From Candidatus Poribacteria bacterium (lineage in GTDB: Bacteria; Abyssobacteria; SURF-5): DNA of 44,923 bases. The DNA is taken from the NCBI GenBank assembly GCA_016215705.1, contig JACRIR010000049.1, positions 1-44,923 on the forward strand, in the 5' to 3' direction. The notes beneath the pieces are model-generated. The model had not been told where the DNA came from. It ran no database searches and was given only the letters and a program-made list of their open reading frames with translations. The first letter of the stretch is position 1, and the number at the start of each line of letters is the position of its first letter. Made by a program: the position numbers and the translations under genes. Below, in pieces: positions 8,148 to 16,197 of this stretch.

Positions 8148-10363
8148 CGAGGTTCAAGGATCAAACAGCCCAATGGAGGCAATGTGAGAGAGACTGATTG
8201 AGGATAACAGTGGAATGGAATCGGGGCAACATGGACCTCCCCCAGGTTGCCCACATTCCCGCCGCCGTATAATTCGGAATCGGTGTTCAAACGTTCGATA
8301 TACGCGCTTGCTTCCGGCGTTCCGACGCGGTAGTTGTGGCGCATAACAGGAGTCAGATTGAATACGCAAACAAGATGCCCTCTCGAGCACGAACGGATGT
8401 ACGAGACCACTGACTGTCTCCAGTCCCGGCAATCGATCCATGAGAAGCCTTGCGGGTCGTGGTCCGATTCCCAGAACGCAGGGTTCTCACGGTAAAGGGC
8501 GCCGATATCTTTGAGGAATTTCTGAAATCCTCGTCTGAGAGGGTCACCCTCGATACGCCAGTCGAGCCCGCAGTCGTGGTTCCATTCATCATCAGGGGCA
8601 AGTTCCGCTCCCATAAAGAGCAGCTTCTTACCCGGGAAGGAGTACAGATACGCCATGAGGAGTCTCAGGTTGGCGAATTTCTGCCACCTGTCGCCGGGCA
8701 TCTTTCCGAGCAGGGATTTCTTTCCATGAACTACCTCGTCATGCGATAGCGGCAACACAAAGTTTTCGCTGTAAGCATAAAGCATCGAGAACGTCAGATC
8801 GTTGTGGTGAAAACTCCGGTGGATGGGGTCCTTGCCGAAGTAACGGAGCGTATCATGCATCCACCCCATGTTCCATTTAAAGCCGAATCCGAGACCTCCC
8901 AGATACGTCGGGAGAGTCACCCCTTGCCACGAGGTTGATTCCTCGGCAATTGTGAAACAGCCCGGGAATTGTCCGTAGACCGCCTCGTTCAGTCGGCGCA
9001 GGAATTCAATCGCCTCGAGGTTCTCGTTCCCCCCAAAGCGGTTCGGGACCCATTCGCCGGACTTCTTGCTGTAATCGAGGTAGAGCATAGATGCGACCGC
9101 ATCGACTCTCAGGCCGTCGATATGGTATTCATCGAGCCAGAAAAGGGCGTTCGCAAGCAGGAAATTGCGCACCTCGTTTCGCCCGAAATTGAAGACAAGC
9201 GTTCCCCACTCAGGCTGCTCGCCCTGACGCGGGTCCAGGTGCTCGTACAATGCCGTGCCGTCAAACCAGCGCAGACTATGATCATCCTTCGGGAAATGGG
9301 CCGGAACCCAGTCCAGGATAACACCGATTCCGTTCCGGTGGCAGACATCCACGAACAGTCTGAAGTCGTCCGGTGTTCCATAGCGAGCGGTTGGAGCGAA
9401 GTACCCAGTCACCTGGTAGCCCCAGGAGCCGTCAAACGGGTGCTCCGCGACCGGCATGAGTTCGATGTGCGTGTAACCGAATTCCTTGACGTGCTTCACC
9501 AGCCGGTCGGCGAGCTCGCGGTATGTCAGCCACCGGCCTCCATCTTTCTCGATCCGCATCCACGACCCGAGATGAACTTCATAGACGGCCAACGGACTAC
9601 GTCTCGGCTCTCGAAGAGACCTCTCGCTCATCCATTCCCCGTCGCCCCATTTGTATTTGCAGGTGTCCCAAATGACTGAACCGCTCTTGGGCGGGATTTC
9701 CATAGCGAAGGCATAGGGGTCAGCCTTCAGGCGCAATGCGCCGTCGAGGGCCTTGATTTCGAATTTATAGACCGCGCCGGGCTCGATGTCGGGAACAAAG
9801 AGTTCCCATATACCGGAAGAGCCCATTGTCCGCATCGGATACAGCCGCCCATCCCACCTGTTGAAATCGCCGACGATGCTCACTCTTCTGGCGTTGGGAG
9901 CCCACACGGCGAACGTGACGCCCGGGTGACCATCCTGCGTGCCCATGTGTGCGCCAAGTCGTTCATACAGCCGTTTGTGTGTTCCCTCGCCGTGGAGGTA
10001 AAGGTCCATCTCGCCGAGTGTGGGCAAGAACGCATATGGGTCTTTGCGTTCCCATACGCCACCGTCGGGAAACGTGAACCGGACCTTGTACGGAAACGGC
10101 CATTGCTTGCCTTTCACGGCAGCGGCAAACAGGCCTCCTTCGTGGATACGGGTCATCGGTAGGATTTTGTCTTTGTCAAACCTTATTTCGGCCTCGGAGG
10201 CGTCAGGATGGAGAGATCGAATAACAACGGTCTTGCCGCCGGAATCCTCGAGCGGGTGCGCTCCGAGTATCTTGTGAGGGTCTCGCGACTCTCCGGCGAC
10301 AAGTTGCTCTACTTCCTCGGCTGAAGGATGACTAAGGATATCTAACGGTGTTTTTCTGACCAT
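8144..10363 (-). CDS. glgB: 1,4-alpha-glucan branching enzyme
   Basis: This 739-residue GH13 enzyme makes alpha-1,6 branches in glycogen. The N-terminus carries GlgB N-domain and CBM48-type modules (FAVWAPNA at 151, VGDFNRWDG at 164). Catalytic regions are intact: DWVPAHF with D351, GLRVDAV with nucleophile D421, IAEEST with acid/base E474 or E475, and [10 protein letters not shown] with H541 and D542. The length matches the family (about 730). The ATG at 10363 is preceded by CAGGAA. The open frame runs 119 codons further upstream, but that part is not GlgB-like. No other glycogen genes are in the window. Confidence 0.96.
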   Translation of the reverse strand: MVRKTPLDILSHPSAEEVEQLVAGESRDPHKILGAHPLEDSGGKTVVIRSLHPDASEAEIRFDKDKILPMTRIHEGGLFAAAVKGKQWPFPYKVRFTFPDGGVWERKDPYAFLPTLGEMDLYLHGEGTHKRLYERLGAHMGTQDGHPGVTFAVWAPNARRVSIVGDFNRWDGRLYPMRTMGSSGIWELFVPDIEPGAVYKFEIKALDGALRLKADPYAFAMEIPPKSGSVIWDTCKYKWGDGEWMSERSLREPRRSPLAVYEVHLGSWMRIEKDGGRWLTYRELADRLVKHVKEFGYTHIELMPVAEHPFDGSWGYQVTGYFAPTARYGTPDDFRLFVDVCHRNGIGVILDWVPAHFPKDDHSLRWFDGTALYEHLDPRQGEQPEWGTLVFNFGRNEVRNFLLANALFWLDEYHIDGLRVDAVASMLYLDYSKKSGEWVPNRFGGNENLEAIEFLRRLNEAVYGQFPGCFTIAEESTSWQGVTLPTYLGGLGFGFKWNMGWMHDTLRYFGKDPIHRSFHHNDLTFSMLYAYSENFVLPLSHDEVVHGKKSLLGKMPGDRWQKFANLRLLMAYLYSFPGKKLLFMGAELAPDDEWNHDCGLDWRIEGDPLRRGFQKFLKDIGALYRENPAFWESDHDPQGFSWIDCRDWRQSVVSYIRSCSRGHLVCVFNLTPVMRHNYRVGTPEASAYIERLNTDSELYGGGNVGNLGEVHVAPIPFHCYPQSVSLTLPPLGCLILEPR

Positions 10364-10456
10364 ATCATTCCTGTGAGATGCCTTTGCGCATACCGCTAAT
10401 AGGATAACATAAAGACGGCCGAATATGCACGCGCCATGCGAATAGCGCTGATTTTC

Positions 10457-10485
10457 TTGACACGGTGTGCGCCCTGTGTTAACAT
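10457..10485 (+). promoter_or_regulatory. Sigma-70-type promoter of the infC operon
   Basis: A consensus -35 TTGACA (10457-10462), a 17-nt spacer and -10 TAACAT (10480-10485, 4 of 6). Transcription would begin near 10492, giving an untranslated leader of about 210 nt before infC. It points away from the divergent glgB-cdaA operon. Confidence 0.7.
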
Positions 10486-10543
10486 ATAAGTCAAGCAGAA
10501 ACGGAATATTAAGACCATAGAGCACAAATTTCGTTGAAAAGCA

Positions 10544-10613
10544 GAAGCCACAGCTTCTCACCCTCAGGCGCTCGAATGCTGCCGGGAGGGTTATCGAGCT
10601 CACATGAGAGAAG
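10544..10613 (+). promoter_or_regulatory. Structured infC leader with interleaved (pseudoknot-type) pairings
   Basis: The leader contains four possible helices. GAAGC/GCTTC form a small hairpin (10544-10557). CTTCTC (10554-10559) can instead pair with GAGAAG (10608-10613). Inside that, ACCCTC (10560-10565) pairs with GAGGGT (10586-10591) and GCTCGA (10570-10575) pairs with TCGAGC (10594-10599). The last two interleave, so they form a pseudoknot or exclude each other. Position before infC-rpmI-rplT and the terminator downstream suggest autoregulation of the L20-leader kind. That is inference; I could not match a named RNA family. Confidence 0.5.
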
Positions 10614-10625
10614 TATGTCATGTGC

Positions 10626-10651
10626 AAGGTGGCGTTTTGCCACCTTTTTTG
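10626..10651 (+). terminator. Intrinsic terminator (attenuator) before infC
   Basis: The 8-bp stem AAGGTGGC/GCCACCTT with loop GTTTT is followed by six T. It lies inside the leader, after the promoter and before the infC ribosome-binding site, so it would act as an attenuator. Confidence 0.8.
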
Positions 10652-10701
10652 TTTTAAGAAACGGTCCCTTTTAAACCACATTTCTTTGGAGGTGATGTCC
10701 G

Positions 10702-11214
10702 ATAAGAGCTGATGAAACAAGAATAAATCACAGAATTCGCGCCAAGTCTATACGCCTCATCGGCGTGGAGGGAGAACAACTCGGCATTGTGTCGGTCGAG
10801 GAAGGTCTCAGGCTGGCGCGAGAGCGGGAATTGGACCTCGTGGAGGTGGCGCCGAAGGCTTCCCCGCCGGTTTGCCGCATTATGGACTACGGCAAATACA
10901 AGTATGAGCAGAGCAAGCGGGCCAAGGAAGCCAAGAAGCATCAGCACATGATCGTCGTGAAAGAGATGAAGTTTCGGCCAAAGACCGAGGAGCACGACTA
11001 TCAGTTCAAATTGAAACACATCCAGACTTTTCTTGCCGACGGGAACAAGACGAAGGTAACCATCATGTTCCGCGGCCGTGAAATGCTTTATACCGAGCTC
11101 GGCAAGAAGATATTGAGCAGGCTGATCGAGGACACGCAGGAAATAGCGGTCGTCGAGCAATTGCCGAGGCTTGAGGGTCGAAACATGACCCTTGTCATAG
11201 CGCCCAAACACTGA
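10702..11214 (+). CDS. infC: Translation initiation factor IF-3 (AUA start)
   Basis: IF-3 binds the 30S subunit, prevents premature 50S joining and checks the start codon. From 10702 the frame reads ATA then [20 protein letters not shown], the conserved IF-3 N-terminus, giving 170 residues. A strong Shine-Dalgarno GGAGGTGAT at 10688-10696 sits correctly for this ATA. The frame closes with TGA at 10693-10695, and no ATG, GTG or TTG lies between that stop and the GTG at 10765. Starting at 10765 would drop about 21 conserved residues. E. coli infC uses AUU for autocontrol; AUA should behave alike. rpmI follows after 73 nt and rplT after that. Confidence 0.93.
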   Translation: MRADETRINHRIRAKSIRLIGVEGEQLGIVSVEEGLRLARERELDLVEVAPKASPPVCRIMDYGKYKYEQSKRAKEAKKHQHMIVVKEMKFRPKTEEHDYQFKLKHIQTFLADGNKTKVTIMFRGREMLYTELGKKILSRLIEDTQEIAVVEQLPRLEGRNMTLVIAPKH

Positions 11215-11287
11215 ATCGGGTGAAAAGGAGCCGCGCGTATTACGAAGAGGGAAGGGGTGTGTCCCGTTCCGGGAAAGGAAATGTGAA

Positions 11288-11482
11288 ATGCCTAAGATGA
11301 AAAGCAACCGCTCCGCCGCCAAACGCTTTCGGCGGACCGCCGGCGGCAAGTTCAAGCACGCGCAGGCGGGCAAAGGGCATCTGCTGACCAAGAAGACCAG
11401 CGGACGGAAGCGAAGACTGAGAAGATCCAGCGTGGTTTCAAAATCTGACCAGAAACGAATCGAACTGATGCTGCCGGTCTGA
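11288..11482 (+). CDS. rpmI: 50S ribosomal protein L35
   Basis: This 64-residue basic protein begins [20 protein letters not shown] and carries KGHLLTKK, both L35 signatures. Length is standard. It lies between infC and rplT in the universal infC-rpmI-rplT order, with AAAGGA 8 nt upstream of the ATG. Confidence 0.98.
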   Translation: MPKMKSNRSAAKRFRRTAGGKFKHAQAGKGHLLTKKTSGRKRRLRRSSVVSKSDQKRIELMLPV

Positions 11483-11528
11483 CGGCGCGCGGCCTGGTTC
11501 GAGTATTTGAAAGGGAGTGAGTTGAGCA

Positions 11529-11885
11529 ATGTCAAGAGCAACCAACAGCCGAGCATCACGCAACCGGCGGCGCAAGGTCTTGAAGGAGGCGAAGGGCTAC
11601 TACGGCGGGAAGAGCAGAATGTTTCGGTCCGCGAACGAGGCGGTCATGCGGAGCCTCCGCTACGCCTACCGCGACCGGAAAGTGCGGAAGGCTCAGTTCC
11701 GCCGCCTGTGGATTACGCGCATCAACGCCGCCGCTCGCCTTAACGGACTATCCTACAACAGACTCATTGACGGACTGAACAAAGCATCAATCGAGGTGGA
11801 CAGGAAAATGCTGGCCGAACTCGCCGTCAATGACCGGCCCGTCTTCAACCAGTTGGTGGAAGTGGCCAAAGCGCATCTGAGCTAG
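11529..11885 (+). CDS. rplT: 50S ribosomal protein L20
   Basis: This 118-residue, strongly basic L20 binds 23S rRNA early in 50S assembly. Family motifs [35 protein letters not shown] and NGLSYNRLI are present. The first residues ([14 protein letters not shown]) differ from the usual MPRVKRG opening but are equally basic. In other bacteria L20 represses its own operon by binding the leader RNA, which makes the structured infC leader notable. Confidence 0.98.
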   Translation: MSRATNSRASRNRRRKVLKEAKGYYGGKSRMFRSANEAVMRSLRYAYRDRKVRKAQFRRLWITRINAAARLNGLSYNRLIDGLNKASIEVDRKMLAELAVNDRPVFNQLVEVAKAHLS

Positions 11886-11887
11886 AA

Positions 11888-12619
11888 ATGATCGTAATTC
11901 CGGCAATTGACCTCAAGGGAGGCCGCTGCGTGCGCCTCGAACAGGGTAAACCAGAAAAAGAAAAAGTGTATTCCGGCGACCCTCTCGAAGTGGCGCGAAA
12001 CTGGGCTCAGCAGGGGGCGGAATGGCTTCATGTGGTAGACCTCGACGGCGCATTTGCCGGAGAGCCGCAGAACCTGCGAGTCCTGGGTGAAATCCGCAAT
12101 GCGATCACCATCCCAATTCAATTCGGCGGCGGCGTGCGCACCTTGGAGAACCTGGAGAAGGTTCTCCGAATGGGTGTAAACCGCGTGGTGCTGGGAACAG
12201 CGGCCATCGAGTCGCCCGGCTTCCTCCGGCAGGCATGCGAGAAATTCGGAGACAAGATCGTCGCCGGCATAGACGCCCGTGACGGAAAGGTCGCCGTGAA
12301 AGGGTGGCACGATGTTACGACCGTCGATGCGATCCGGTTCGGCGAAAGCGCCGCCGGAGAAGGGGCGCGGTTCATAGTGTACACCGACATCTCGCGCGAT
12401 GGGATGCTGTCCGGCCCAAACAAGGAAGCACTGAAGAGAATGGCCGATGCCGTCCCGGTCTCCATCATCGCATCGGGTGGAATATCGACCCTTGCGGACG
12501 TGGCCGAGATCACAAGACTTGCGCCCGGCCGGATCATCGGGATGATAATAGGCAAGGCGCTGTATGAGGGCGCCTTCAGCCTCAAACGCGCCATCGACAT
12601 CGCAGCGACAAGCGCGTGA
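11888..12619 (+). CDS. hisA: ProFAR isomerase (phosphoribosylformimino-AICAR-P isomerase)
   Basis: HisA performs the Amadori rearrangement of ProFAR to PRFAR in histidine synthesis. This 243-residue beta/alpha barrel opens with VIPAIDLKGGRCVRL, containing the catalytic Asp, and has the phosphate-binding FGGGVRT, the second catalytic Asp in VYTDISRDG, and ASGGIS. It starts 2 nt after the rplT stop, so it appears to be co-transcribed with ribosomal protein genes. No other his genes are nearby, which suggests dispersed his genes in this genome. Confidence 0.96.
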   Translation: MIVIPAIDLKGGRCVRLEQGKPEKEKVYSGDPLEVARNWAQQGAEWLHVVDLDGAFAGEPQNLRVLGEIRNAITIPIQFGGGVRTLENLEKVLRMGVNRVVLGTAAIESPGFLRQACEKFGDKIVAGIDARDGKVAVKGWHDVTTVDAIRFGESAAGEGARFIVYTDISRDGMLSGPNKEALKRMADAVPVSIIASGGISTLADVAEITRLAPGRIIGMIIGKALYEGAFSLKRAIDIAATSA

Positions 12620-12655
12620 ATCCGTTCCGTAGGCATGTTTCTCAATGAAGTCAAC

Positions 12656-12683
12656 TCTGGACATTAGACTTCGGACCTTGGAC
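12656..12683 (+). repeat. Four tandem degenerate heptads, NTNRGAC (CNTRRAC family)
   Basis: TCTGGAC, ATTAGAC, TTCGGAC and CTTGGAC stand in perfect 7-nt phase in the 74-bp hisA-tyrA spacer. Six further CNTRRAC arrays occur in this window (19182, 22840, 31927, 36886, 37574, 44449). Confidence 0.65.
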
Positions 12684-12693
12684 TTCGCGTTCC

Positions 12694-13566
12694 GTGAACC
12701 CGTTTTTCGATAAAGTCGCGATCATAGGCGTCGGACTTCTCGGCGGGTCCGTTGGGCTCGCGCTGAAGGCCAGAGGCATGTGTGGCAAAGTCGTCGGCGT
12801 GGGACGCAGTCAAAGCTCAATTGAAGCCGGTCTCAGGGTGGGCGCCATCGACGAAGCCACCGAAGAGGTCGTGGACGCCGCAAAGGGAGCAAACCTTGTT
12901 GTTGTTTCCACGCCCGTTGGCTCGGTAGCAGGAATCATAGCCGAATTGGAAAACTCTATCGAGAGCGACTGCATCATCACGGACGTCGGAAGCACAAAAC
13001 GAAGCATCGTGTACGAAGTGGAGCAACTGCGTCGGGCCGGCCCCAGATTCGTTGGCAGTCATCCACTCGCAGGTTCCGAAAGAAAAGGCGTTCAGCACGC
13101 CTCCGCGAGTCTTTTCGAGAACGCCTTCGTATTTGTTACCTTGACACCGGTAACCGACCGGAGCGCCGCAAATGAAATCCGGGAAATGTGGAAACAACTC
13201 GGGGGAAAGGTTGTCGACCTTGAACCGGATGCTCACGACCGGATTGTCGCCCGCACCAGCCATTCGCCACACATTGTGGCCGCGTTACTGGTGGCGGGGC
13301 TAAGAGCGCTCCCTGAGGAGTACAGCAAACTCGTCGGCAAAGGCTTCCTCGACACTACAAGAATCGCTTCGAGTGATCCGGAAATGTGGGCCGACATCTG
13401 CATAAGCAACGCTGAAGAAATCAAAGAAGCCCTGGCTACGCTCCGCGACGACCTGGACGAGTTTGAAATGTACTTGAACGAAGGCGAATACGAGAAATTC
13501 TTCGACTTCTTCAATTCAATAAAACGCTTGAGAGACTCTCTCAACCAGAAAGATTCAAATGCGTAA
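12694..13566 (+). CDS. tyrA: Prephenate dehydrogenase
   Basis: This 290-residue enzyme oxidatively decarboxylates prephenate to 4-hydroxyphenylpyruvate for tyrosine synthesis. The N-terminal Rossmann fold has IIGVGLLGGSVGLAL, and the conserved prephenate-site motifs DVGSTK, GSHPLAGSER and the catalytic histidine in RTSHSPHIVA are present. There is no ACT domain, so no tyrosine-feedback module. The start is GTG at 12694 without a clear ribosome-binding site. The 3' end overlaps tmk by 8 nt. Confidence 0.93.
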   Translation: MNPFFDKVAIIGVGLLGGSVGLALKARGMCGKVVGVGRSQSSIEAGLRVGAIDEATEEVVDAAKGANLVVVSTPVGSVAGIIAELENSIESDCIITDVGSTKRSIVYEVEQLRRAGPRFVGSHPLAGSERKGVQHASASLFENAFVFVTLTPVTDRSAANEIREMWKQLGGKVVDLEPDAHDRIVARTSHSPHIVAALLVAGLRALPEEYSKLVGKGFLDTTRIASSDPEMWADICISNAEEIKEALATLRDDLDEFEMYLNEGEYEKFFDFFNSIKRLRDSLNQKDSNA

Positions 13567-14215
13567 GAGTGGCAAATTCATCACCATAGAGGGAGTAGAG
13601 GGAAGCGGCAAGACGACACAGTGCGCATTGCTGGCCGACTATCTGCGCGAGCAAGGGATCGACGTCGTAGTAACAAGAGAACCGGGGGGAACACGCGCGG
13701 GAGAACAAATTCGGCAGATACTGCTGTCCCCTTCAAACAACGCCCTATCCCCCATTGCCGAACTCATGCTCTTTCTCGCCGCCCGCGCCCAACAGGTCGC
13801 CGAAATCGTATTGCCCTCACTCGAGAGCGGAAAATGCGTAATCTGCGACAGATTCAGCGACGCAACGATCGCGTACCAGGGTTACGGACGCGGTCTTGAT
13901 CTCGACTCGATCTCGCAAGTGAACGAAATCGCCACACAAGGACTCAAGCCCGACTTGACAATTCTGTTGGACCTGGACATCGAAACCGGCATCAGCCGGG
14001 CCGTCACGCACAAAAGAGAATTCAGGGAAAGCAAGGACGGCGACCGAATAGAGAAACAGGATAAAGAGTTTCACCGCCGAGTGCGCGAGGGATACATCGA
14101 GCTCGCGAGGCGGGAACCGGAACGCATTGTGGTTGTTCCTGTAACCGGCTCCATTAAGGACATTCATAGAATAGTAGTCTCGCTTGTAGCCCCCTTTCTG
14201 GTCAAAACACCATGA
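13559..14215 (+). CDS. tmk: Thymidylate kinase
   Basis: This 218-residue enzyme phosphorylates dTMP to dTDP. P-loop EGVEGSGKTT, the DR-type motif VVTREPGGT and the dTMP-site CDRFSDATIAYQGYGRGLD are all present. The lid region contains the run HKREFRESKDGDRIE. It overlaps tyrA by 8 nt and holB by 4 nt. The tmk-holB-ricT order is common across bacteria. Confidence 0.97.
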   Translation: MRKSGKFITIEGVEGSGKTTQCALLADYLREQGIDVVVTREPGGTRAGEQIRQILLSPSNNALSPIAELMLFLAARAQQVAEIVLPSLESGKCVICDRFSDATIAYQGYGRGLDLDSISQVNEIATQGLKPDLTILLDLDIETGISRAVTHKREFRESKDGDRIEKQDKEFHRRVREGYIELARREPERIVVVPVTGSIKDIHRIVVSLVAPFLVKTP

Positions 14216-15309
14216 GCTTCAATAGAATACTTGATCAATCCTTGGCTGTGCGGACACTCCAATCGGCTCTTGAAAAAGACAGAGTGGCGCACGCATACCT
14301 CTTCATTGGGCCAGCAGGCGTCGGCAGAAAACTCACCGCCTCGGTTTTAGCCAAATCGCTCAATTGTGAAAAACTCCGTGGTCATAATCCTTGCGGAACG
14401 TGCTCGAGCTGCCACTTGATTGCGGAGGGTAAACATCCCGACGTTCAAACGATTATGCCCACAAAAAGGTCCTCCACAATAGGGGTAAAACAGATCGAAG
14501 AGCTGCTTCCCATCGCATACATGCGGCCCATCAGCGGAAAATGTAAGGTATTCGTGCTTTCCGAAGCGGACCGCATGGGGCTGGAAACAGCCAACAAACT
14601 GCTAAAGACGCTCGAAGAACCCCCCCCTTCTACCGTTTTTGTTCTTATAACCGAGCGGCCGGAGAGCGTGCTGCCGACTGTTGCCTCACGCTGCCAGCCA
14701 ATCAAGTTCGGCAGGCTCCACACCGAATCGGTCGCCCAAATACTCGTTTCGGATTTCCATATAGATCAGGAACGAGCATCCGTGGCCGCCAGCCTCGCCG
14801 ACGGACAGGTGACTCGCGGATTGGAGTTTGCCGACCCGAAGCGTTTGGATACAGTACTGGGCCTTGTGGATGAGCTGAACACTTGTTCAGGAAAACTGAA
14901 AGCGTCCGATCAATTGCTCGAGTTCCTTGCCGAACAACAACAGTCAATCCAGGAGGAGGCCGAGAAGAAGATAACCTCGCCTGACGAGTCGGCGACGGCT
15001 TCAAGGTCCACCTTAGAAGATTTACGTAAGTCATTTGTCGATAGATATTACCGCAGCCTGATAAACGATTGTTTAGGCTTGCTGCTGGTCTTCTACCGCG
15101 ACATATTGGTTTTGAAGGAAACAAATGCGGAAGAGCTCGTCATCAATCGGAACAGGCTCGGGATGATTCGCAAACATGCGAAGTCAATGAGCCTTGCGGC
15201 AATTGTTCAAAACATGGAAGATATTGAGAGGGCCTCTAAGTATTGCGCGCATTATGTCGGAGAGGACCGCGTATTTGCAGATCTGCTCATGGGGCTCCGA
15301 ACCGCGTAG
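14212..15309 (+). CDS. holB: DNA polymerase III delta-prime subunit
   Basis: This is a clamp-loader subunit of 365 residues. The N-terminal AAA+ module has HAYLFIGPAGVGRK, with zinc ligands in CEKLRGHNPCGTCSSC. A conserved EADRM and the arginine-finger-type SRCQPIKF (an SRC motif) follow. The C-terminal half is diverged, with a charged insertion around residues 245-260. It overlaps tmk by 4 nt. The 150 nt to the next gene hold no recognised element. Confidence 0.93.
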   Translation: MSFNRILDQSLAVRTLQSALEKDRVAHAYLFIGPAGVGRKLTASVLAKSLNCEKLRGHNPCGTCSSCHLIAEGKHPDVQTIMPTKRSSTIGVKQIEELLPIAYMRPISGKCKVFVLSEADRMGLETANKLLKTLEEPPPSTVFVLITERPESVLPTVASRCQPIKFGRLHTESVAQILVSDFHIDQERASVAASLADGQVTRGLEFADPKRLDTVLGLVDELNTCSGKLKASDQLLEFLAEQQQSIQEEAEKKITSPDESATASRSTLEDLRKSFVDRYYRSLINDCLGLLLVFYRDILVLKETNAEELVINRNRLGMIRKHAKSMSLAAIVQNMEDIERASKYCAHYVGEDRVFADLLMGLRTA

Positions 15310-15459
15310 TAATGGTAATCGAATGAATTCGACTACACGGATTGCAATGGATTCTCGAGGATGCGAATTCATCCTCACAGAAATAAGAAACAGAAAAGCG
15401 CTGAGGCAAGAGCTTCGACTTTGGAGCTTTGAGTTGTCTGGAAACGCAGAGGTGCTGAA

Positions 15460-16197
15460 ATGATAGGTGTAGGAAAGATAAAGTTCAAGGAACCCGGCCG
15501 AATTCACACGTTCCAATCCGAAGGATTAAACCTGAAGGCCGGCGATGCCTGTATCGTCAAGACCGAAATCGGCCTTAAGCTCGGGGAGGTTGTCGTAGAG
15601 CCGCGCCATATCGCCCTCGACGCGGTATGCCTGGATAGACTCATGAAGGCTGTTCGAAAGGCGACCAAAGAGGATATTGACCGCTATGAAGAGTTGAAGA
15701 AGCTCGAGGAAGAGGCATTTAAGGTCGGCGAAAATAAAATCGAGGAGCGCGAGCTGCCCATGAAACTTGTCGGGGTTGAGGCAACCTTCGACAAGACGAA
15801 GATTCTGTTCTATTTCCGTTCTGAGACCCGCGTTGATTTTCGGGAATTGGTCAAGGACTTGGCCCACCAGTTTCGTACGCGCATAGAGCTGCGTCAAATA
15901 GGAGTGCGCGACGAAGCGCGCATCGTGGGCGGGATGGGATGCTGTGGCAGGGCTCTCTGCTGTGCGACGTTCTTGCAGGATTTCTCGCCTGTCTCCATCA
16001 AGATGGCCAAGAAGCAAAGCCTGGCGCTGAATCCGACGAAGATATCCGGCCAATGCGGACGCCTGATGTGCTGCATCCAGTATGAATATGCGTGCTATAC
16101 GGAACCAGGAGCCCAGGCGGAAACCACTCCAAAGGAAGCTGCTAACGAAACTCCGGAAGAAGGCGAAAAAGAGGGGACTGACTCCGCTCATGACTAA
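15460..16197 (+). CDS. PSP1/RicT (YaaT)-family regulatory protein
   Basis: This 245-residue protein of the PSP1 domain family typically lies next to tmk and holB. The core has FYFRSETRVDFRELVKDLA and the conserved cysteine clusters GGMGCCGRALCC and GQCGRLMCC. In B. subtilis RicT acts with RicA and RicF as an Fe-S-containing complex affecting RNase Y. Whether that holds here is unknown; RicA and RicF are not in the window. The C-terminal 30 residues are acidic and low-complexity. Ribosome-binding site GAGGTG precedes the ATG. The end overlaps metG by 8 nt. Confidence 0.9.
   Translation: MIGVGKIKFKEPGRIHTFQSEGLNLKAGDACIVKTEIGLKLGEVVVEPRHIALDAVCLDRLMKAVRKATKEDIDRYEELKKLEEEAFKVGENKIEERELPMKLVGVEATFDKTKILFYFRSETRVDFRELVKDLAHQFRTRIELRQIGVRDEARIVGGMGCCGRALCCATFLQDFSPVSIKMAKKQSLALNPTKISGQCGRLMCCIQYEYACYTEPGAQAETTPKEAANETPEEGEKEGTDSAHD

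Noticed and set aside
10364-10720. 119-residue N-terminal extension of GlgB
   Set aside because: It runs through the infC promoter and leader and has no similarity to GlgB; the ATG at 10363 fits the family length.
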